64,000 nt of DNA from JAGQIB01 sp041393395 (lineage in GTDB: Bacteria; ARS69). The notes under the pieces are model-generated. The model searched no databases, was not told the DNA's origin, and worked only from the letters and a program-made list of their open reading frames with translations. This document shows positions 26,902 to 36,787 of the stretch, piece after piece; positions within the stretch are counted from its first letter, which is position 1; each line of letters begins with the position of its first letter. A program made the position numbers and the translations under genes. The stretch lies in the NCBI GenBank assembly GCA_041393395.1, contig JAWKKG010000006.1, positions 1 to 64,000 on the forward strand, written 5' to 3'.

Positions 26902-29328
26902 ATGACGTCTCGGCAGGTCGCAAGGGCCCTGGGGGCCGCGGTACTCGTGGCGTTCGGTGCGGATCACGCCACGGCCGAGGAGCCGACGCTGGACGCGCTC
27001 TACTCGCGGCTCAACCTCCGGACGTTCCCGAGCTCGTTCGGACAACGCCTGAAGGCCTGCTGCGAAAGCTATCCGCAGGACTTCTTCCCCCTCGCCGACG
27101 TCGTCCGCGACGCCGATCACGCGATGACGCTCCGCAGCGGCGATGACGTATGGACCATCGACCTCCTCGCCGACGGTCGCATCGGTCTCTCCTGCGCCAT
27201 CCTGTCCGGCACCTACCGGACCCGCGAGGAGCTCGCACTCGAGTACGACGACGCCACCGACGAGTGGCGGGCCGGCCCCGAGATCATCTCCCGCCCCGCC
27301 GGCTGCGGATCTCACGCCCAGTCGCCCTCTCGCTCGGAATCCGGGATCTCGCCGGGGCCGGATCGCGGGGTCGGTCCTCCCTCCCCGCACGGCGAGTGGA
27401 GCGCGGCGATCCACCCCGCGCGGCGCCTGAACGAGACCCACTCGCCGGACGATGTCCCGGAGACCTTCGATCTCGCCGGCGCCTGGCTCTGGGAAGGAAA
27501 GCTCGTCGTGCGGAGCCGGACGGTCGTGGCCGAACCGAGTCCCGCACGCGCCGGCGGACCAGCGGTCCGCGAGGGACATCTCTCCGTGCTGGATCTCGCG
27601 ACCGGCGGGATGCGTCGACTCCGCAGCTGGGACCCCGCCTCCCCGGACGAGAGCGCTCTGTTCGATTCCCCCGGAACGGCGCGTATCTCCGGCGATCATC
27701 TCGTCCTGGCCACCGAGGGTCGCCCCGCGCGCATCGCGCTCGTCGATCTGACCTCCGGCGACCTGAACGTCTCCGACCCGCTCGACCTGCTGATCGACGA
27801 TCTCGTCCTGCGGGACGGACGCCTCGTCGTTCGCCACTACGAGAACGTGTGGGTCCACTACAAGAACACGGGCAAGCGCGAGCTGACGAAGCCCTACGAC
27901 GTCGCGGTGCTCGACCCCGCGACGTTCCGGACCGAGCGCGACTTCTGGGTCGGCTTCCCCCCGATCCTGACGGAGTCGGGTCTGTTCACCTGGGCCGCCC
28001 CGTACGTGGTGGGCCAGCCCGCCGACGTCGACGTGTGGGAATGGTCCCTGGATGGAAAGCGACTCGAGAAGTTCGAAGGCTCGTGGCCCGTGTCTCCGCG
28101 CGCGGAGTGCGACGGCTACGAACCCGTCGAGTTCCACCGCGGCGAACGCTACTTCCTCGCGATCGATCGGTGCGGGGTCGTGCGGGGGATCGACCTGCGC
28201 GAGCGTCGCGTGTTCCATCTGCCCTACGTGCTGCACGACCTCTTCGCGGACGTTCGCCTCTCGCTCACCGAGAATCTGCTGATCGTGCAAGGCGCGCCGA
28301 AGACCGAATCCGGCGAGGCGAAACGTCAGGTGTACCTCCTGGATCTGCAGACCGGTCGCTGGAGCGGCCACCTCGACACGGCGGTCTCGCGATTGACGGC
28401 CGCGTCGGGCGCGACGGACGAGATCGTCCTCGGCGCCGAACGTCTCCTTCCGGTCGACGCGACGCTCGGAAGCCCGGCGCCGATCGACGTCCAGCTCGTG
28501 TCACTCGTGAACGCCTCCCGCCCCGGAGCCGCGACTGTTTCCGCCGGCTTCCGCAGCGCTCCCCTGTTGACGCCGGACCTCGAGGTCCCGGCGAGCGCGC
28601 CGGAAGTCGTCGCGATCGATCTCGAGGAGGTCCCGCTGTCGCGGTTCGCCGAAGTGGAATCGACTTCGAAGGGCGAGTTCCGCCTCGAGAACACCGCGGA
28701 GTTCTGGGAACGCCTCGCCGGCACGGCACCCGAACAGGCCGAGCCCGAGCGCTGGGTCGTCCCGATCGCCGCGGCGGCCGGCGGCTCTCCCCTGGCGCGG
28801 CTCGAGCTCGCGGCACGGCCGGGCTACGAAGGCACGAGCGTGCAGGGACGCCTCGTCGGCCCGGGGACCCTTCGGGCACCGCAGGTCATCTACCGTGCGA
28901 AGGTCTATCCACGACTGCTCGTGTTCTCGCTCGCGGAGCACGACGGGGTGCCCTGGTACGACCTGTCCGACGATCCGTCACGGCCGGCGTGGATCGACGG
29001 TCGCTCGCTGCCGGAACCGCTCGCGCACGCGTTCGTCTCGCGGCCGGATGTCGTCCGCGGCGCGGACGAGGTGTCGGTGCGCTCTCCCCGCCGGCTGCGC
29101 GCCGGGCCCGGCGCCGATACGGAGGTCCTCGACGTGGTGGACTACCGGACCGGGATCCTCACGCCGCTCGACATGCAGGGAGACTGGCTCAAGGTCCACT
29201 ACGTGACGCCGATCCCGGCGGATCCCTACGCGGAGATCGGCGACGAGTACCGGCAGATGGACGCGTGGATCGAGTGGCGCTCTCCCGCGGGAGAGGAGTA
29301 CGTCGAGATCGAGTACCACTACGACTGA
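26902..29328 (+). CDS. Secreted protein of unknown function with a possible C-terminal SH3-like segment
   Basis: An 808-aa protein with a signal peptide (ALGAAVLVAFGADHATA). The middle (about 200-560) has strand-turn repeats like a degenerate beta-propeller (LAGAWLWEGKLVVRSR, HLSVLDLATGGMRRL, VYLLDLQTGRWSG), and the end (~735-770) has RRLRAGPGADTEVL ... DWLKVHYV, which fits a bacterial SH3-like fold. No catalytic motif was found. ATG at 26902 follows AAGGAG. It is divergent from the second sigma gene (168 bp) and its last 10 bases overlap the end of the CHAT gene. I do not recognise the family. Confidence 0.75.
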   Translation: MTSRQVARALGAAVLVAFGADHATAEEPTLDALYSRLNLRTFPSSFGQRLKACCESYPQDFFPLADVVRDADHAMTLRSGDDVWTIDLLADGRIGLSCAILSGTYRTREELALEYDDATDEWRAGPEIISRPAGCGSHAQSPSRSESGISPGPDRGVGPPSPHGEWSAAIHPARRLNETHSPDDVPETFDLAGAWLWEGKLVVRSRTVVAEPSPARAGGPAVREGHLSVLDLATGGMRRLRSWDPASPDESALFDSPGTARISGDHLVLATEGRPARIALVDLTSGDLNVSDPLDLLIDDLVLRDGRLVVRHYENVWVHYKNTGKRELTKPYDVAVLDPATFRTERDFWVGFPPILTESGLFTWAAPYVVGQPADVDVWEWSLDGKRLEKFEGSWPVSPRAECDGYEPVEFHRGERYFLAIDRCGVVRGIDLRERRVFHLPYVLHDLFADVRLSLTENLLIVQGAPKTESGEAKRQVYLLDLQTGRWSGHLDTAVSRLTAASGATDEIVLGAERLLPVDATLGSPAPIDVQLVSLVNASRPGAATVSAGFRSAPLLTPDLEVPASAPEVVAIDLEEVPLSRFAEVESTSKGEFRLENTAEFWERLAGTAPEQAEPERWVVPIAAAAGGSPLARLELAARPGYEGTSVQGRLVGPGTLRAPQVIYRAKVYPRLLVFSLAEHDGVPWYDLSDDPSRPAWIDGRSLPEPLAHAFVSRPDVVRGADEVSVRSPRRLRAGPGADTEVLDVVDYRTGILTPLDMQGDWLKVHYVTPIPADPYAEIGDEYRQMDAWIEWRSPAGEEYVEIEYHYD

Positions 29329-32045
29329 CGGTCGCTCGCCGCGCCCACGAACAGGAACGGTGCCCACTGGTGCGGATCCGGATAGCGGGCCCGCACCTTC
29401 TTCTTGGCGGCGGCCAGGCGCGCGACCGGATCGCTCCGATCGTCGCCGGCCTCGCCGGCAGCGTCCGCAAAGAACGCCCCGACGACGGCGGCCGCCGCCG
29501 CGTCGTGCAGCGGCCACGCGCTCGCGACGACGCCGCGCGCCCCGGCCACGAGGAACCCGCGAGAGATCGCGAACGCCCCCTCGCCCGCGAGCACGGGGCC
29601 CGAGTTCGTGTCGCACGCCGAGAGCCACGCGAGGTCGCAGCGGAGCGAGAGCTCGTACAGCTCGAACAGGTGCAGGAATCCGTCCGTCGCGCCGGAGGGC
29701 GCGGGCGTGAGCACGATCGACGCGAGCAGTCCTTCCGGTCCTCGGTCCGCGATCGCGTGCGTGGCGAAGTGGACGAAGCGCGCGGCCGGCAACGCGTCAC
29801 GCACCGCGTTCTCCGTGGCGGCCGGACCCTCCAGCCGAACGACGCGCGCGTCCGGGAACGCGGCCGCGACGGCGGCGGCCTCGGCGCGCGCGGCCGGGAG
29901 GGCCGGCAGGTCGGACGCGGGATCGGCCACGATGAGGACGGAACCGTCGCCGGCATCGCGTGCGGGCGGCGGCGTGCGCAGGGACGGCGCGTAGCGAACG
30001 GGAGGGAGGACATCGAGCGCCCAGGCGTCGCCCTCGGGGCCGGCGACGCGGAGCGCCTCGAACGGCACGGAGTGCAACACGCGGTCCGGCAGGATCGCCA
30101 GGCGGCGGGCGCCGGAAACGTCGGCGAGGGCCTCGGCGGGAAGCAAGGCGTCGCCGAGGGATCTCAGCTCGGCCGCGAGGATGTCGGAGCCGCGGTCGAG
30201 AGTCGTCGTGCCCGCGACGCCGCGGGACGCGCCGCGTGGCCGGTGCAGATCCTCCGCGACCGGTTCCCAGCGCGCACGCAACGTCGATTCCGGGAGCGAC
30301 GCTCCGTCCGTCGTGCGCAGCCGCGTCGCGCGGAATCCGTCGCGACCGGCGGCGCGAGAGAACACGAAGCTCTCCCGCTCGCCGACGTGATAGACGAGCA
30401 GCGCCTCCCCGGAATCGGCCGCGGGCAGCGAGACGTCGCCGGCGAGATCCCGGAGCAGGCGCTGGAAGCGGGGGCTGTAGAGACGCAACTGCTCCTGGGC
30501 GTCGCGCAGCTCGAGCGCCGCCGCGGTGAGCGTGGAGTCGAGCGCCGCGAGTCGATCGCGACGATCCGCCTCGGGAAGATCCGCGTCGGCCACGGCCCGG
30601 AGTCGGCGGCGGGTTTCGTTCACCCGGATGTGCGCGGCCTTCTCCTGCGCGGCGAGCCGCTCGCGAACGTCGGCGGGGACGTCCGTCGGCTCGAGGTGCG
30701 CGTCGGCGAGCTGCTCCGCAAAGAGCCGCCCGCGCATCCGCTCCGACTCGGCCACGGCACCGGCCACGTCGTCCGCCTCCACGAGCCAGGTCACGAGGTC
30801 GTCGATCTCGGCGCGATGCTCCTCCGTGAACCAGGCTCGCGACTCGCCGAGGCCGCCGCGCGCGGCCCGCAACGTGTCGAGCAACGCGACCGCGGTCCGC
30901 AGATCCTCGATCGCGGGCCCCTGCTTTCCGTGCGCGTGCAGGTGACGCGCCCGGAGCGCGAGCGCGCCGGCGCGCGCCTCGGAGAAGGCGGGCGCCCCCT
31001 CCAGCTGGTTCAGCGCCTCCACGACCGCCTTCCGCACGCGCCGATCACCGACCCCGAATCGCGCCGCCTTCGCCTCGGCGGCGCCCAGCAGCGCCGGCCC
31101 GAGCGAAGGATGCGTCGCGCCGAAGAGCTCGCGCCGCAGCGTCACGCATTCCGCGTAGCGACGTTCGGCCGATTCCGCGTCGCCCTTCGCGAGGAGATCG
31201 TCTCCGGTGGCTTCCAGGATCTCCGCGAGCAACGGGCGCGATGGGTTCTCGATCGACCCGAGGATCCCGAGCGACTCCTCGCGCAGTGCGAGCGCGTCGT
31301 CGAGTCGGCCGACTCGCGAGTACACCCCGGCGAGACCGTTCAGATACGGCACCACGTCGCGACGGTCCGGACCGGCCGCTTCCCGCGCGAGCGACAGCGC
31401 GCGGACGAACTCGCGCTCCGCGTCGTCGTAGCGGTGCTGCGAGCGCATCACCACGCCGAGGCTCTGGTGGGCGCGGGCGAGCGAGAGCGGCGGCGTCTCG
31501 GGGTCGGACGCGCGGAGCGCGAGCGCCTCGCGCAGGAGCGGCTCCGCCTCGTCGAGACGATCTTCGTCCCAGAGCAGTGTACCGAGGTTGTTCGCGAGGG
31601 CGGGCAGGAAGCCGCCGGGATCGCCGGACGCGCGGGCGCGACTCAGCGCGTCGGCGAGGCGCGACTCGGCCACGTCGAACCGGCCCGTGAGACGGGCCAT
31701 CTCCGCGAGATCGGACTCGGCCCACACGACGTCCGTCGGATCCGCGTCCGGCACGCGCTCCCACTCGGTCACCGCGCGGGTCAGCGCGGCATAGGCGGGC
31801 TCATAGTCCTCCAGGCGATAGTGCGAGAGTCCGGCCTCGTGCCAGCCGATCGCCACGTCGCCGCTCGGCTCGGTGGTGGCGGCCGCGCGCAGTTCCGCCG
31901 CGCGCACCGCGTGGTCGCGCGCGGCGGTCAGGTCCCCCGCGTCGAGCGCGGCGGCCGACAGGCTGTCCAGCACGTCGGGAGTCGGCTCGACGGCGAGTAC
32001 CGGCGACGCGATCGCGAGGGCGACCGCGAGGACTCCGCGCCGCAC
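29319..32045 (-). CDS. Secreted TPR-CHAT domain protein (caspase-like peptidase fold)
   Basis: A 908-aa protein with a cleavable signal (GVLAVALAIASPVLAVEP). Residues ~30-350 are tetratricopeptide helices (LARAHQSLGVVMRSQHRYDDAE and similar). A coiled region follows, and the C-terminal ~300 residues are a CHAT domain with both catalytic landmarks: RFVHFATHAIAD (His ~763) and WLSACDTNSGP (Cys ~811), then GFLVAGARGVVASAWPL. CHAT is the separase/caspase-like peptidase fold; most known members are cytoplasmic, so export is notable. The GTG start is one base after the aconitase-family stop; no strong ribosome site is visible, so translation probably depends on read-through of ribosomes from the gene before. 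Confidence 0.88.
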   Translation of the reverse strand: MRRGVLAVALAIASPVLAVEPTPDVLDSLSAAALDAGDLTAARDHAVRAAELRAAATTEPSGDVAIGWHEAGLSHYRLEDYEPAYAALTRAVTEWERVPDADPTDVVWAESDLAEMARLTGRFDVAESRLADALSRARASGDPGGFLPALANNLGTLLWDEDRLDEAEPLLREALALRASDPETPPLSLARAHQSLGVVMRSQHRYDDAEREFVRALSLAREAAGPDRRDVVPYLNGLAGVYSRVGRLDDALALREESLGILGSIENPSRPLLAEILEATGDDLLAKGDAESAERRYAECVTLRRELFGATHPSLGPALLGAAEAKAARFGVGDRRVRKAVVEALNQLEGAPAFSEARAGALALRARHLHAHGKQGPAIEDLRTAVALLDTLRAARGGLGESRAWFTEEHRAEIDDLVTWLVEADDVAGAVAESERMRGRLFAEQLADAHLEPTDVPADVRERLAAQEKAAHIRVNETRRRLRAVADADLPEADRRDRLAALDSTLTAAALELRDAQEQLRLYSPRFQRLLRDLAGDVSLPAADSGEALLVYHVGERESFVFSRAAGRDGFRATRLRTTDGASLPESTLRARWEPVAEDLHRPRGASRGVAGTTTLDRGSDILAAELRSLGDALLPAEALADVSGARRLAILPDRVLHSVPFEALRVAGPEGDAWALDVLPPVRYAPSLRTPPPARDAGDGSVLIVADPASDLPALPAARAEAAAVAAAFPDARVVRLEGPAATENAVRDALPAARFVHFATHAIADRGPEGLLASIVLTPAPSGATDGFLHLFELYELSLRCDLAWLSACDTNSGPVLAGEGAFAISRGFLVAGARGVVASAWPLHDAAAAAVVGAFFADAAGEAGDDRSDPVARLAAAKKKVRARYPDPHQWAPFLFVGAASDRQS

Positions 32046-32046
32046 G

Positions 32047-34050
32047 CTATCCGACCGGGGCGCCGCGCGTGAGGACGTCGAACGTCTCCTTGCCGTGCCG
32101 CTGCACGGAGGGAACGATCCCGCCCGCGGACTGGATGCGCGCCGCGATGTCGGCCGGCGGCGTGCTGCGGAACTCCCGCCCGCCGACGTTCAAGACTCCG
32201 GTGCCCGGGTCGATCGTGATCGTCGCGCCGTCCTTCGCGGCGGCGAAGAACGCCGGATCGTCGATCAGGAAGAACGGCACCGCCTCGTTCACGAGGTTGC
32301 GCTTGTGGATGAAGGCGTACGACCTCGCGATCACCGCCTTCACGCCCGCGTACTTCAGGGCCCACACGGCGTGCTCGCGCGAACTGCCGGAACCCCAGCC
32401 CTCTCCCGCCACGAGCACCGTCTCGCCGCGCGCCACGCGCTCGCCGAAGTCCGGACGTACGTAATGGAACGCCACCTTGCCGATCTCGTCCGGCTTCGTG
32501 AGATGACAGAACTCGCCGGGAATCATCGCGTCCGTGTCGACGTGATCGCCGAACGTCTGCACCTTCCCCTCGATCGTCGCGCCGGACTTCGCCGGGCCGC
32601 TCGTCTTCGCGGCGCTGACGGCCACGGCGGCCGCGGTCTCGTCGACGTCGGCGGCGGGCTCGCGGATCTCGTACGCCGGGCGTGCCGGCGCCGGGTCGAG
32701 GAGACGACGGAACTCGTCCTCGTCGATCTTCGCGAGCAGCGGCCGCGGATCCGTGATCTTCAGATCCAGGGCGCTCGCCGCCACCGTGACCGCACTCGCG
32801 AGCCAGGCCAGCGAACCGGCGCCCATGCGATTCTCGAAGTTGCGGTTCTGGCTCGTGAGCCAGTTCTCGCCCGGTGCGGCCTTGTCGCTCGCGATGCCGA
32901 GGCACATCGAGCAGCCGGAAGCTCCGACCCGGAAGCCCGCGTTCTCGTAGATGTCCAGCAGGCCCTTGCGACGCAGACTCTCGGCCATGTCGCGCGAGCC
33001 GGGCACCACGATGCGATGGTCGCCCGCGACGGCCGCCGGCTTCTTCCCGTCCGCCATCGCCGCGCGCAGGACCAGCGCGCCGAGGATGATCTCCTCCTCC
33101 GTGGTGGTGCACGCGCCCACGAACATGCCCTGCATCGCCTGACCCGCGACCTCGGTGACGTCGAACACGTTGTCCGGCGAGAACGGCTTCGCGACCTTCG
33201 GCGCGAGCTTCGCGAGGTCGAACCGGTGGCGCGACGCGTACTCCGCGTCGTCGTCCGCACGGAAGTACGCGGCGGCGTCCCGGTACGACTTGCGCTTGGC
33301 GAGCAGCTCCGCCGTGTGCTCGTCGGCCGGGAAGATCCCGTTCAGGCCGCCGAACTCCGCCGTCATGTTCGCGACGGTGAAGCGGAAGTCCGTGGAGAAA
33401 TGCGCGAGCGCCGACCCGACATACTCCACACTTCGCTCCATGGCGACCGTGTTGCGCCCGAGCTCGCCGAGCGTCTCGAGGATCACGTCCTTGCCCGTGA
33501 GTCCGAAGGGCAGGCGGCCGTCGTACACGACCTGGATCGCCTCCGGCACCTGGATCCACGTCTCGCCCAGCACCATCGCGATGCACACGTCGGCGCCGCC
33601 GAGCCCGATCGCGAACGCGCCCACCCCGCCGTGCGACGACGTGTGCGAGTCCGCGCCGATCACCGTCTCGCCGGGCTGCACGAGGTCCCGGTAGAACTTC
33701 GTGTGCATGATGGTCTCGTTCGCGTCGAAGAAGTTCGGCAGCCGCCGCTCCTTCGCGAAATCGCGCGACAGCTGCACGAGTCGCTGGGTGCGCGTGTCGT
33801 TCGCGAGCGTGCCCGGATCCACGGTGTGGTCGAGCGCCAGGTAGAAGCGCTCGCGGTCGTGCAGATCCGGCCGGCCGAGCTTCTCGTACGTGGCGTTCAT
33901 GCCGTTCCAGGCGAGCTCGGACGCGATCGTCCAGTCCGCGCGGATACGGATCGTATCCCCCGTCTCCACCCAGGGGCGCTTGAGCCCCACGGCGTGGTCG
34001 CACAGGATCTTCTGCGTGAGGGTCATCGGGCGACGGGCGACGGCGGACAT
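32047..34050 (-). CDS. Aconitase-family hydro-lyase (fused large and small domains)
   Basis: A 667-aa enzyme with both parts of the aconitase superfamily. Residues 1-430 hold the Fe-S domains: GADSHTSSHGGVGAF, cysteine in FVGACTTTEEE (~311) and CxxC in GCSMCLG (~381), which ligate the [4Fe-4S] cluster. After a linker, residues ~490-660 form the swivelling domain (GDHVDTDAMIPGEF, GSGSSREHAVWAL). Size and text lie between isopropylmalate dehydratase LeuCD and the ~650-aa archaeal/homoaconitase-type aconitases, so the substrate (citrate, isopropylmalate or homocitrate) is not certain. ATG at 34050 follows GGGAGG. First gene of an operon with the CHAT protein. Confidence 0.88.
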   Translation of the reverse strand: MSAVARRPMTLTQKILCDHAVGLKRPWVETGDTIRIRADWTIASELAWNGMNATYEKLGRPDLHDRERFYLALDHTVDPGTLANDTRTQRLVQLSRDFAKERRLPNFFDANETIMHTKFYRDLVQPGETVIGADSHTSSHGGVGAFAIGLGGADVCIAMVLGETWIQVPEAIQVVYDGRLPFGLTGKDVILETLGELGRNTVAMERSVEYVGSALAHFSTDFRFTVANMTAEFGGLNGIFPADEHTAELLAKRKSYRDAAAYFRADDDAEYASRHRFDLAKLAPKVAKPFSPDNVFDVTEVAGQAMQGMFVGACTTTEEEIILGALVLRAAMADGKKPAAVAGDHRIVVPGSRDMAESLRRKGLLDIYENAGFRVGASGCSMCLGIASDKAAPGENWLTSQNRNFENRMGAGSLAWLASAVTVAASALDLKITDPRPLLAKIDEDEFRRLLDPAPARPAYEIREPAADVDETAAAVAVSAAKTSGPAKSGATIEGKVQTFGDHVDTDAMIPGEFCHLTKPDEIGKVAFHYVRPDFGERVARGETVLVAGEGWGSGSSREHAVWALKYAGVKAVIARSYAFIHKRNLVNEAVPFFLIDDPAFFAAAKDGATITIDPGTGVLNVGGREFRSTPPADIAARIQSAGGIVPSVQRHGKETFDVLTRGAPVG

Positions 34051-34235
34051 GGAACCTCCCGGGCAAACGGACCGTGGCAGTCTACCGGCCGTCCGGAAAC
34101 CCTTCAAGGAACGGGGCGGGGCGGTGGCGACCTGGCCAGGACACTGCCGCCGGGCGCGGGCCGGGGCGGGCCGTAGGCGATTCGACGGTCGGACCGGGGT
34201 GGTCCGCGGATCGACTCCACGGCAGAATGGCCGCC

Positions 34236-35408
34236 ATGGACGAGACACCGATCTATCTGGACGCCCACGCGACCACGCCCGTCGACCCGCGCGTGCTGGA
34301 GGCGATGCTCCCGTACTTCACGCGGGAGTTCGGCAACGCCGCGAGCCGCAACCACGCGTTCGGCTGGCGGGCGGAGTCGGCCGTGGAGGAGGCGCGGGAG
34401 CGGGTGGCGGCGGCGATCGGAGCCTCCGCGAAGGAGATCGTGTTCACGAGCGGGGCGACGGAGTCGAACAACCTCGCGATCCTCGGCGCGGCGGAGGCGG
34501 CGCGCGCGGGCGGGCGGGGCGACGGAGTCGTGACGTCGGCGATCGAGCATCCGGCGGTCCTGGATCCGTGCCGGCAGCTCGCGAAGCGCGGCTTCCGCGT
34601 GACGGTCCTGCCCGTGGACGAGGAGGGGCTCGTGGACCCGGACGCGCTCGCGGCCGCGCTGGACCGCGAGACCGCGCTCGTGTCGATCATGACCGCGAAC
34701 AACGAGGTCGGGACGGTGGAGCCGATTCGCGACCTCGTCCGCGTGACGCGCGAGCGATCCGCGGCGCTGTTTCACACGGATGCGGTGCAGGCGCTCGGCA
34801 AGCTGGAGGTCGACGTTCGAGACTCCGACGTGGACCTGCTCTCGCTCTCCGGCCACAAGATCCACGGTCCCAAGGGGATCGGCGCGCTCCGCGTGAGACG
34901 TCGCCCGCTCGCGCGCCTCGCGCCGATCGTGTTCGGCGGGGGGCACGAGCGCGGCCTGCGTTCGGGGACGCTGAACGTGCCGGGCATCGTGGGCCTCGGA
35001 AAGGCGGCGGAGCTCGCGGCGGCCGAGCGGAACGTGGACGCGACGCGGATGAAGTCGCTGCGCGATCGCCTGCTGCTCGGACTTCGCGCCGGCGTCCCGG
35101 ACCTCGAGCTGAACGGACACGCGGCGCGCCGACTGCCGAACAACCTGAACGTCTCCTTCCCCGGCGTGGAATCCGAGGATCTGCTGCGTGAGATCCCGGA
35201 GATCGCCGTGTCGACGGGCGCGGCGTGCAGCTCCGCGAGCCTCACGCCGAGCCACGTCATCGCGGCGCTGGGGCTCGGCGAGGCGCGCGCCCAGACGTCG
35301 GTGCGGTTCGGCCTGACCCGCTTCACGACGGAAGACGAGATCGAGCGCGCGACGGCCGCCGTGCTGCGTGGAGTCCGCGCGCTCCGGGAAACGAAAGGAA
35401 CCGCATGA
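34236..35408 (+). CDS. Cysteine desulfurase (IscS/NifS family)
   Basis: A 390-aa class-V aminotransferase: TPIYLDAHATTPVDPRV at the N-terminus, TSGATESNN, HTDAVQALGK, PLP lysine K208 in SGHKIHGPKG, SGTLNVPGI, and catalytic cysteine C331 in STGAACSSAS. It removes sulfur from cysteine for Fe-S clusters or other thio-cofactors. An in-frame ATG three codons earlier (34227) is equally possible; neither has a clear ribosome site. Stop and the next ATG overlap (ATGA), coupling it to the M24 peptidase. The divergent aconitase is an Fe-S enzyme, but no scaffold gene is adjacent. Confidence 0.92.
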   Translation: MDETPIYLDAHATTPVDPRVLEAMLPYFTREFGNAASRNHAFGWRAESAVEEARERVAAAIGASAKEIVFTSGATESNNLAILGAAEAARAGGRGDGVVTSAIEHPAVLDPCRQLAKRGFRVTVLPVDEEGLVDPDALAAALDRETALVSIMTANNEVGTVEPIRDLVRVTRERSAALFHTDAVQALGKLEVDVRDSDVDLLSLSGHKIHGPKGIGALRVRRRPLARLAPIVFGGGHERGLRSGTLNVPGIVGLGKAAELAAAERNVDATRMKSLRDRLLLGLRAGVPDLELNGHAARRLPNNLNVSFPGVESEDLLREIPEIAVSTGAACSSASLTPSHVIAALGLGEARAQTSVRFGLTRFTTEDEIERATAAVLRGVRALRETKGTA

Positions 35409-36637
35409 ATCCCTCGCTCCCCACGAACGACCGGCTCGCGGCGCCGGCGCACCTGACGCCCGTGCCGGAAGCGGAGCTGCGCGCGCGCGCGGAACGGTTC
35501 GCGCGTCGCCTCCGGGCCGACGGTCTCGACGGCGCGTTCCTGCTGCATCCCTCCAGCGCGTTCTGGGTGACGGGCACGCTCTCGCAGGGGTGGACGTTCG
35601 TGGACGCCGACGGGCGCGTCTGGCTGCCGCTTCGCACGAGTGTCGGCCGCGCCGCGAACGAGTCCCCCTGGCCGGTGGCCGCGGTCTCGCATCCGGCCGA
35701 GTTGCCGGCGGCCCTCACAGCACTCGGCGCGAGCGTGGGCGACGCGATCGGACTGGAGCTCGACGTGGTGCCGGCGGCGGACGTCGCGCGACTGGAGAAG
35801 GCGTTCGGTCTCGCCTTCCGCGACGTCTCCCGCGCGATCCGCGAGACGCGCGCCGTGAAGTCCGCGTACGAGATCGAGTGGATCGAGCGCGCGGGGAAGC
35901 TCGTCTCGCACGCGATGGACGTCACGTTGCCGCCGCATGTGAAGGAAGGCGTGCGCGAGATCGACCTGAACGCGTTCCTCGAGGGCGAGATGCGACGCGC
36001 GGGCCACCAGGGAACGCTCCGGGTCCGTCGCTGGAATCTCGAGATGCACATGGGCACGATCTCCGCGGGGCTGTCCGCAAGCTACCCCTGCTACTTCGAC
36101 GGTCCGGACGGACTCGAAGGCCTGTATCCCGCGATCCAGCAGGGCGGCGGCGAACGTCGGATCGAGCGCGGCGTCACGGTGCTCGTGGATTTCGTGGGCG
36201 CGATGGGCGGCTACCTCGCGGACCGGACGCGCGTGGTCTGCGTGGGCGAGCCGGCGAGCGAGGCGCGCGCGGCCCACGAGTTCTGCGCGGAGATGCTGGA
36301 GGCGATCGTGTCCCGCCTGCGGCCGGGGGTCGCGCCTTCCGCCATCTGGGACGACGTGATGGCGCTCGCGGGCAAGAGCCCGTTCGCGGATCGGTTCATG
36401 GGCTTCGGCGAGAACCAGGTGAAGTTCCTGGGCCACGGGGTCGGCCTGGACCTCGACGAGTTCCCGGTGATCGCGCGCCGGTTCGACGCCCCGCTCGAGC
36501 CCGGCCACGTGCTCGCGGTGGAGCCGAAGGTGTTCCTCGGCGCGGCCGGTGGCGTGGGCGTCGAGAACACGTACGTGGTGACCGAGGGTGAGGCGAAGAA
36601 CCTGACTCCGGGGTCCGAAATGATCCGGGTGCTCTAG
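35405..36637 (+). CDS. M24 family metallopeptidase (Xaa-Pro aminopeptidase/creatinase fold)
   Basis: 410 aa with an N-terminal creatinase-like domain (LRADGLDGAFLLHPSSAFWVTG) and a C-terminal pita-bread catalytic domain. Metal ligands can be read in order: D262 and D273 in VDFVGAMGGYLADRT, His in FLGHGVGLDLDEFP, Glu in VLAVEPKV and Glu in GVENTYVV. These enzymes remove N-terminal residues before proline or act on related amide bonds. Start is the ATG of an ATGA overlap with the cysteine desulfurase gene. Confidence 0.92.
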   Translation: MNPSLPTNDRLAAPAHLTPVPEAELRARAERFARRLRADGLDGAFLLHPSSAFWVTGTLSQGWTFVDADGRVWLPLRTSVGRAANESPWPVAAVSHPAELPAALTALGASVGDAIGLELDVVPAADVARLEKAFGLAFRDVSRAIRETRAVKSAYEIEWIERAGKLVSHAMDVTLPPHVKEGVREIDLNAFLEGEMRRAGHQGTLRVRRWNLEMHMGTISAGLSASYPCYFDGPDGLEGLYPAIQQGGGERRIERGVTVLVDFVGAMGGYLADRTRVVCVGEPASEARAAHEFCAEMLEAIVSRLRPGVAPSAIWDDVMALAGKSPFADRFMGFGENQVKFLGHGVGLDLDEFPVIARRFDAPLEPGHVLAVEPKVFLGAAGGVGVENTYVVTEGEAKNLTPGSEMIRVL

Positions 36638-36747
36638 CGAACGGCGGAGCCGGATCCGGAGCCGGCGAGAGCCCCTTCTCGGACCCGTTTCCGGCCCGTC
36701 CGGCGGGGAAACGTCCCGGCCCCTCGCCGATCCGCGGGGGTCGGGGG

Positions 36748-36753
36748 TACACT
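36748..36753 (+). promoter_or_regulatory. -10 element (TACACT) ahead of the DUF2203 gene
   Basis: TACACT matches four of six consensus positions and lies 35 bases before the TTG start. No convincing -35 is seen. Confidence 0.3.
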
Positions 36754-36787
36754 TGGGGCCGTGCCCCCCTTCCGCGAGGAGGCAACG

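Noticed and set aside
27150..32072. A 1640-codon open frame on the plus strand across the unknown secreted gene and the CHAT gene
   Set aside because: It is extremely Arg/Gly/Pro-rich with no domain pattern, and it lies across two genes with clear signals and motifs in other frames. High GC removes stop codons in shadow frames.
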